A stretch of DNA of 16,919 nucleotides from Phenylobacterium aquaticum (lineage in GTDB: Bacteria > Pseudomonadota > Alphaproteobacteria > Caulobacterales > Caulobacteraceae), in the NCBI RefSeq assembly GCF_947378715.1, contig NZ_CANCLE010000083.1, forward strand, positions 1-16,919, written 5' to 3'. The translations under genes and the position numbers were made by a program. Shown here in pieces: positions 14,589-16,919 of the stretch. Positions within the stretch are counted from its first letter, which is position 1. Every line of letters begins with the position of its first letter. The notes beneath the pieces are model-generated. The model saw only the letters and a list, made by a program, of their open reading frames with translations, had not been told where the DNA came from and did no database searches.

Positions 14589-14951
14589 GTGCGCCGTCTG
14601 ATCATCTCCCTGGAAGGCCAGGTCGACATTTCAGGAATCCTGGCGCACAGCGCAGAGGCGTTCGGCCTAAATGCTCGGAGCCGCTACCGCACCTTGCTCG
14701 ATGTGGCGCTGCGCGACCTTATCAATGATCCCAACCTCGTCGGGAGCCAGGTGCGAGCGGAACTGGGCGCCGGGGTCCGAGTATATTCTCTACGGAATAG
14801 TCGGCAGCGCGCGCGGGTATCGGGGGGGACCGTTTCCGAGCCCCGTCACGTCATCGTCTATGAATACGATGAGGCCCAGGTCCGGGTCATGCGAATCCTG
14901 CACGAGGCGATGGACCTTGCGCGGCATATTCATCCGAGCAGCCCACTTTAG
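14589..14951 (+). CDS. parE: ParE-family type II toxin
   Basis: A 120-residue RelE/ParE-fold toxin. ParE toxins generally poison DNA gyrase. The N-terminal helices (DISGILAHSAEAFGLNARSR) and a following LINDPNLVGSQVR segment match the family. The conserved C-terminal strands and end are in HVIVYEYDEAQVRVMRILHE followed by AMDLARHI. It is somewhat longer than the roughly 95-100 residues common for ParE, with extra residues in the loop VYSLRNSRQRARVSGG. The start is GTG at 14589 with no obvious Shine-Dalgarno, so translation is likely coupled to parD and kept low. The reading frame is intact. The amidase gene converges 8 bp downstream, with no terminator between. Confidence 0.92.
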   Translation: MRRLIISLEGQVDISGILAHSAEAFGLNARSRYRTLLDVALRDLINDPNLVGSQVRAELGAGVRVYSLRNSRQRARVSGGTVSEPRHVIVYEYDEAQVRVMRILHEAMDLARHIHPSSPL

Positions 14952-14959
14952 CCTTTCCC

Positions 14960-16567
14960 TCACGTCCCCGGCGCGAAGGCGATCTCATAGGTCGGCCCGA
15001 CACTGACTGAGGGCCGGAAGGTGGGCGTCATCCGCGCGCGGGTCGCCTGTTCGAAGGCGTAGCCGAGCGACAGCAGCCGGGCTTCGGACCAGGCCGGGCC
15101 GATGAAGGACAGTCCGACCGGCAGGCCGGACACCTGGCCCATGGGCACGGTCAGATGGGGATAGCCGGCCACGGCGGGCAGGCTGGACGCCGAGCCCAGC
15201 CACTTGCTGCCATTGACCGGATCGACCACCGAGGCGGGGCCGCCGCTTTCGGCGACCAGGACCTCGACCTTGGCTTCGGCCAGCAGGCGGTCGATGCCTT
15301 CGGGGCCGGCCAGCCGCCTGGCGTCGGCCTTGGCCTTGAGATAGGCCGGGTCGTCCAGGCCGGGGCCGGCCTGGCTCTCTTCGAAAATCTCCTGGCCGAA
15401 CAGGGCCAGTTCGCGTGGGCTCGCGGCGTTGAAGGCGATGAGGTCGGCCAGGGTGCGGGTCTTGACCTGGGCCGGGGAGGTCGAGGCCAGATAGGCGTTG
15501 ATCCCGGCCTTGAACTCGACCCGCAGCACCGTGTCCTCGGCGGCCTCCATGGCGGTGGCGTCCGGCGCCTTGACCTCGACCAGGGTCGCGCCGGCGGCCT
15601 TCAGGGCGGCCAGCGCGGTCTCGAACACCGCGTCGGTGGGGGGCGAGCGGCCGGCCGTGGCGCGCAGCACGCCGATGCGCGCGCCCTTGAGGGCGGCGGG
15701 GTCGAGGGCTTTCAGATAGTCGGTCCTGTGGGCGTCTGCCGGGGCGGTGGCCGGGTCATCGGGGTCGGAGCCGGCCAGGACGGTAAGCAGGGCGGCGGCG
15801 TCGGCCACGTGGCGGGTCATGGGCCCGGCGGTGTCCTGGCTGGCCGAGATCGGAATGATGTGGGTGCGCGAGACCAGGCCCACGGTGGGCTTCAGTCCGA
15901 CAATGCCGTTCATGGCGGCGGGGCAGGTGACCGAGCCGTCGGTCTCCGTACCGATCGCGGCCGAAGCCAGGGCGGCGGCCACGGCCGCACCGGATCCGGC
16001 GCTGGAGCCGCAGGCGCTGCGGTCGAGGGCGTGGGGATTGCGCACCAGCCCGCCGACGCCGCTCCAGCCGCTGATCGAGCGGGTCGAGCGGTAGTTGGCC
16101 CATTCCGACAGGTTGGTCTTGCCCAGGATCACTGCGCCCGCGTCGGTCAGGCGCCGGACCAAGGGGGCGTCGCGGTTGGTGACATTGTCCTTCAGCGCCA
16201 GGGAGCCGGCGGTGGTGGCGGTGTCGTCGGCCGACTCGATATTGTCCTTCAGCAGGATCACCACCCCGTGCAGGGGGCCGCGCACATGGCCGGCCTTGCG
16301 CTCGGCGTCCAGCGCCCGGGCGTCGGCGAGGGCATGGGGATTGAGGGCGATGATGCTGTTGAGCCTGGGGCCCTGGTGATCCAGGGCCGCGATGCGGGCG
16401 AGATAGGCCTTGGTGAGGCTCTCGGCGGTCGCCTGGCCCGAGGCCATGGCCGCCTGTTGCTGGCTGAAGGCCGCGAAGGCCGGATCTTCCGCGCCTTGCG
16501 CGGCCGATCCCAGAAGTCCCGTCATCAGCACCACCCCCGCCGCCAGTCCGCCGATCGTCCTGCGCAT
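14960..16567 (-). CDS. Exported amidase-signature family hydrolase
   Basis: A 535-residue serine hydrolase of the amidase signature family, which cleaves amide bonds with a Ser-cisSer-Lys triad. The triad is visible as K107 (GVVILLKDN), S188 (ACGSSAGSG) and S212 (TETDGSVTCPA). The Gly/Ser-rich signature segment and the following GIVGLKPTVGLVSR are complete. A signal peptide (MRRTIGGLAAGVVLMTGLLG, cleavage near residue 25) places it in the periplasm or outside the cell, unlike GatA, the tRNA amidotransferase subunit. The substrate cannot be assigned; a peptide amide or aryl amide is possible. ATG at 16567 has GGGAGG 5 nt upstream. It is convergent with parE. Confidence 0.93.
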   Translation of the reverse strand: MRRTIGGLAAGVVLMTGLLGSAAQGAEDPAFAAFSQQQAAMASGQATAESLTKAYLARIAALDHQGPRLNSIIALNPHALADARALDAERKAGHVRGPLHGVVILLKDNIESADDTATTAGSLALKDNVTNRDAPLVRRLTDAGAVILGKTNLSEWANYRSTRSISGWSGVGGLVRNPHALDRSACGSSAGSGAAVAAALASAAIGTETDGSVTCPAAMNGIVGLKPTVGLVSRTHIIPISASQDTAGPMTRHVADAAALLTVLAGSDPDDPATAPADAHRTDYLKALDPAALKGARIGVLRATAGRSPPTDAVFETALAALKAAGATLVEVKAPDATAMEAAEDTVLRVEFKAGINAYLASTSPAQVKTRTLADLIAFNAASPRELALFGQEIFEESQAGPGLDDPAYLKAKADARRLAGPEGIDRLLAEAKVEVLVAESGGPASVVDPVNGSKWLGSASSLPAVAGYPHLTVPMGQVSGLPVGLSFIGPAWSEARLLSLGYAFEQATRARMTPTFRPSVSVGPTYEIAFAPGT

Positions 16568-16629
16568 GACCGCCTCCCATAGTTGGAAGGCATTGGACGG
16601 CGCCGGGCGCAGGATGACCAGACATGACG

Positions 16630-16657
16630 AGGGCCGCGTCCCTTCGGACGCGGCCCT
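16630..16657 (-). terminator. Strong hairpin downstream of the CsbD-family gene
   Basis: A perfect 12-bp stem, AGGGCCGCGTCC paired with GGACGCGGCCCT, closes a 4-nt loop. It lies 49 bp beyond the stop of the CsbD-type gene and 62 bp before the amidase start on the same strand. It probably separates the two transcription units. The downstream U run is poor, as is common in high-GC genomes. Confidence 0.7.
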
Positions 16658-16706
16658 GCCTGTTCCGTCCGCACCCAGGGGGGGCGGGGCGAAGACGGTG
16701 TGTAGG

Positions 16707-16889
16707 TTATTTCTTGAGGGCGGCGGCCGCGGCGTCCTTCAGGTCGCCGACGCTCTTTTCGATCTTGCCGACCGTCTTCTCGGCCATGCCTTCAGCTTGC
16801 AGGCGCTCATTGCCGGTGGCCTTGCCGACGGCTTCCTTGATCGATCCGACGGCTTCCTTGGCGGCGCCCTTGATGGTGTCCTTGTGCAT
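16707..16889 (-). CDS. CsbD-family stress-response protein
   Basis: A 60-residue, highly charged, Lys/Ala/Glu-rich protein with no signal peptide. It matches the CsbD-like family: IKGAAKEAVGSIKEAVGKAT, then GNERLQAEGMAEKTVGKIEK. These small, probably helical or partly disordered proteins accumulate in general stress and stationary phase in many bacteria; their molecular action is not established. A repeated heptad-like pattern (KEAVGSIKEAVGKA) is evident. ATG at 16889 has AAGGA 8 nt upstream. Only 30 bp of upstream sequence is inside the window, so the promoter cannot be judged. Confidence 0.9.
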   Translation of the reverse strand: MHKDTIKGAAKEAVGSIKEAVGKATGNERLQAEGMAEKTVGKIEKSVGDLKDAAAAALKK

Positions 16890-16919
16890 CTCGGAGTTCC
16901 TTCTGCGCTGGGGAGGTTC

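Noticed and set aside
15155..16582. A plus-strand open frame of 475 codons opposite the amidase
   Set aside because: It is a shadow: Gly-rich, no family motifs, against a complete Ser-cisSer-Lys amidase on the other strand.

Overview
The window is high-GC DNA with tight spacing, strong third-position GC bias and several Caulobacter-type promoter fragments. The left-edge kinase closely resembles PleC, the cell-cycle and polarity kinase of Caulobacter. Together these point to an alphaproteobacterium of the order Caulobacterales (Caulobacter, Phenylobacterium or a close relative). No tRNA, rRNA, CRISPR array, insertion sequence or phage gene was seen.

Layout. Positions 1-5467, minus strand: a PleC-like hybrid-PAS histidine kinase cut by the window edge, a single-domain response regulator, and a full-length aminopeptidase N (pepN) whose transcript looks leaderless. 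Positions 5556-6775, plus strand: a cysteine-rich YkgJ-type protein, then an OmpW-family outer-membrane barrel. An FNR/FixK-like box overlaps the stop codon of the first and lies upstream of the second. Positions 6788-7363, minus strand: an unrecognised cytoplasmic protein. Positions 7509-9871, plus strand: a two-gene operon for a small and a large acyl-CoA dehydrogenase subunit, probably a heteromeric enzyme, ended by a hairpin. Positions 9908-10240 are a lower-GC stretch with only a doubtful small ORF.

Positions 10324-14233, plus strand, hold the most unusual block: four tightly coupled genes (0-bp junction, then overlaps of 4 and 7 bp). All encode exported proteins: a Sel1-repeat lipoprotein with a low-complexity tail, a parallel beta-helix protein, a beta-rich secreted protein, and a 53-residue lipoprotein that is easily missed. 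They look like parts of one envelope assembly. Protein type and nearness to pleC suggest the stalk crossband (Stp) proteins of Caulobacter, but this rests on recall and needs a homology search.

Positions 14251-14951 carry a ParD/ParE toxin-antitoxin pair behind a promoter with a perfect 9-bp-arm operator. Positions 14960-16567, minus strand, encode an exported amidase-signature hydrolase. Positions 16707-16889, minus strand, encode a CsbD-family stress protein, followed by a strong hairpin terminator.
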